DNA of 64,000 nt from Epiperipatus broadwayi (Eukaryota > Onychophora > Udeonychophora > Euonychophora > Peripatidae): assembly GCA_028023455.1 (NCBI GenBank), contig JAQFVV010006353.1, positions 990,001 to 1,054,000 of the forward strand, written 5' to 3'. The position numbers and the translations under genes were made by a program. Position 1 is the stretch's first letter. Each line of letters opens with the position of its first letter. The notes beneath the pieces were generated by a model, which saw only the letters and a program-made list of their open reading frames with translations, had not been told where the DNA came from and searched no databases. Of this stretch, positions 52,801 to 55,800 are shown in pieces.

Positions 52801-55800
52801 CAGCCAAGTTTTAGGGGCAGAAAGTTTGACAGTTATAAATATAAGTGTAATACATATACATTCTCAATGAGTCCATAAATTGCAATCTTACAATGGAAGG
52901 ATGTTTTTATATTTTGACGGACTTCGATAATGCTATAAAATGTTGTAGCAAGGACAACACCACGGGCTTTTTTTTTAATGACCACATTACTTTAGTCAAG
53001 CAGATATCACTAGAACCTACAGTTCATAGCAACGATCATTAGAATATATAGTTGTTAATTTAGAGATGGATCTATACAGCTAGTCAGAAAATGTGATTTA
53101 TGTATAAGACTTCGTGAAGACATTTTAGTATTCACGATTTTGAGGAATGTTTTTTTTTTAATGTTCTTCGTCATAGTATTTGCTATGAATCTAATAACAA
53201 TTTTACTCACTACAATGTACTTTTCACAATCTTTTATTTTAACTCTTCCACAATAAGTTTGACTTAGCTAACAAACAAAATCATCTTTCTCAATAAAGTA
53301 TTCTTTCAACTTAAATAAAGCGTTGTGAGAAGTGTATTTGGAGGAGTGTAGTTTTTTTTTTTTTTAAAGATTGGTTATAAGCAATTTAAGAAAAGCATAA
53401 GAGATGTTGAACAGCTTGGAAGTATCTACTGTAAAGAAAATTTTCATAACTCATGGATTGTACTCAAAAGAAGAAGCATTTTATCTTAAACGAGAAGAGA
53501 GAATTTCTAATACTGTTTAAGCAAGGTGGTGATCGTGTAGTTAGAGAATTCTTAGGTCATCATATTCTCTGACTATTAGATGCGATGTCCGAATAGTAGA
53601 ATCTCATACCATTAGATTTTATTTTAAATCACTTGAAAGTGCAGATAAATACAAGGTGGGCCAATTTAATTCCTGGAATGCACCTTTATAAAATATACAT
53701 GCAGAAGTTACACTAATGACTTCTGTCACCTTCAAAAATAATCCCTTTGTGCAAGTATCCACTGATTAAAATGGCGTTCCCATTTTTGGAAGCATACCTG
53801 AAACTTATTTTCAGGAATAATATTGAGCAGCTATCTTACATTCTTTTGGATATCAGTTATAGAAGAAAGTCTTTGTCCTTTCAGCATGGTTTTAATTTTG
53901 AAAATAACCAAAAATCTCAATGAGCTAAGTCAGTTTGAATAGGCTGGAGGGTCTAGTTGTGTAATTGATTTTTTGGCCAAATAGCTCTTCATCCATCAAG
54001 ATCTTTGCAGAAATCTTTCTCATATCCAATTGTTTGTTTTAAAATTAGCCTGTTTCCCGATTAATCTGCAATTCTCCAGCTATCAATCTCATACTTAATC
54101 GTCATTGGACCATATTGCATCTTGCACTTTATTAATATTAAAACCAGTTATCGCTGTTTTGGCTTTCCTCATCTGTCACATCTTCTAACCCAGCTTTCAA
54201 TCTCTTATGCCATTCAAACACACTCGATTTCTTTATAGCATCTTCATCATGTGCTACTTGCAGCAGTTATAATGTTTCGGTAGCACATTTGCTGTTTTCA
54301 CACAAAATTTGATATTAATACATTGCTCAAAATTTTGATCTTTCATTTTTGCAGCAAAGCATACACACAGATATTTATTATCTTCTCAATAGCTAACTAA
54401 CAACTAACTCTATCAGCTTAAAATTTACATATATGTTAGCTTAAACATGTTCAAACATGTATATTTGTGTTATTTCAATACATTTATGTTATGAGTGACG
54501 CCATACAGCCATTACAGTAATTAAATTGTTACACCTCATACACTGAAAATTAAACGAACATTTTGTCAATGCATTATTAAAGCATATAGTGCTATCATTC
54601 TTAATGTCATTGTAGTTGGTTTGTTAATTGAATAAAATGTTTAAATTTATGCATTGTATTTCTATAAATAAAATCTTTTTTGTTTTCTGTGATACTGGAT
54701 TTATGTGACCACCTGCATATTGTGCCGGATAGTTTATCCCTGTCAAACGTCACTTTAAAAAAATAAATAAAAAATATTAATAATAATAATAATAAAACCA
54801 ACTTTTCGTTTATTAAATTTTAAAAAGAATGCTATGTAAAAGTTTGTTTATAAAAGAATGTGTAATGACACACATACTTAATTCTTTAAAATTTGGTCAT
54901 TTCTATTTTTTTTAATAGATTTTAATTCTAAGATAGTTTTCTTTTACTGTTGTTTTTTTTTTTTTTTTAGAGTGATTAATGGCAAACAAACTTTTAATTG
55001 TATTTTTATTCTGATTATAATTAATTTCTAATTTTTTTTTTTTTTTTTTACTAAGCTGAGACTTGTTTTTAAATATTTTGAATTAATTATAAATAAAATT
55101 TACTCTGGAGAGAATCTTTAATTAGGATTAAGACTGAGGTAAGGTTGCCCTGTGAAAAAAACCAGTAATGAAAAAAAAAATGTTTTGGAAAAATAAGAGT
55201 TTTTTTTGTTTAAAAAGAGACCGGGGATTGCAGACTGGAGATTTCACCAGCTATGATTACTGCCGCTGCTAGTTAAATGGAGGACACTTTTGTACACCAA
55301 TTTAAAGACTGTTTGACTTGCTGTGCAGTTATAATTGCTTCTATGACAAAGCTATATTTAAGGAAGAACTGTCTCGATAGAATTTTCGCCATGTCTGGCT
55401 AGACCAACTCAAGATGGATCTCGGAGCCAGATCATCCCGCTAAACATGCCTTAAAACATATACAGAAACTGAGCCAGATATTGCCTCATGCCTTTTCAAC
55501 AAAATTGAAACCTAAAGTCTTCACCAGAGTTCGCCATGGAGTGAACGCTATATATGCCACTGGAAGACATCATCCAATTTTGAGTTTATAACTCGAGGTA
55601 ATGTGTTTCCTTTATTCTTTCCAGGGTAGAATTTTTAATCTCAGCTTAATCTTAAAAATAACTTATTTTATTATATTACTTGTTTATTAAATTAAAAAAT
55701 ATTTAGAGCATATATTGTTTGCTTTTTGTTGTTTTTATCGTAGCTATTGGAATCTTAGTTTTAAGAGTCCAAATTTCTTTTCTATTTTACTTATCAGAAA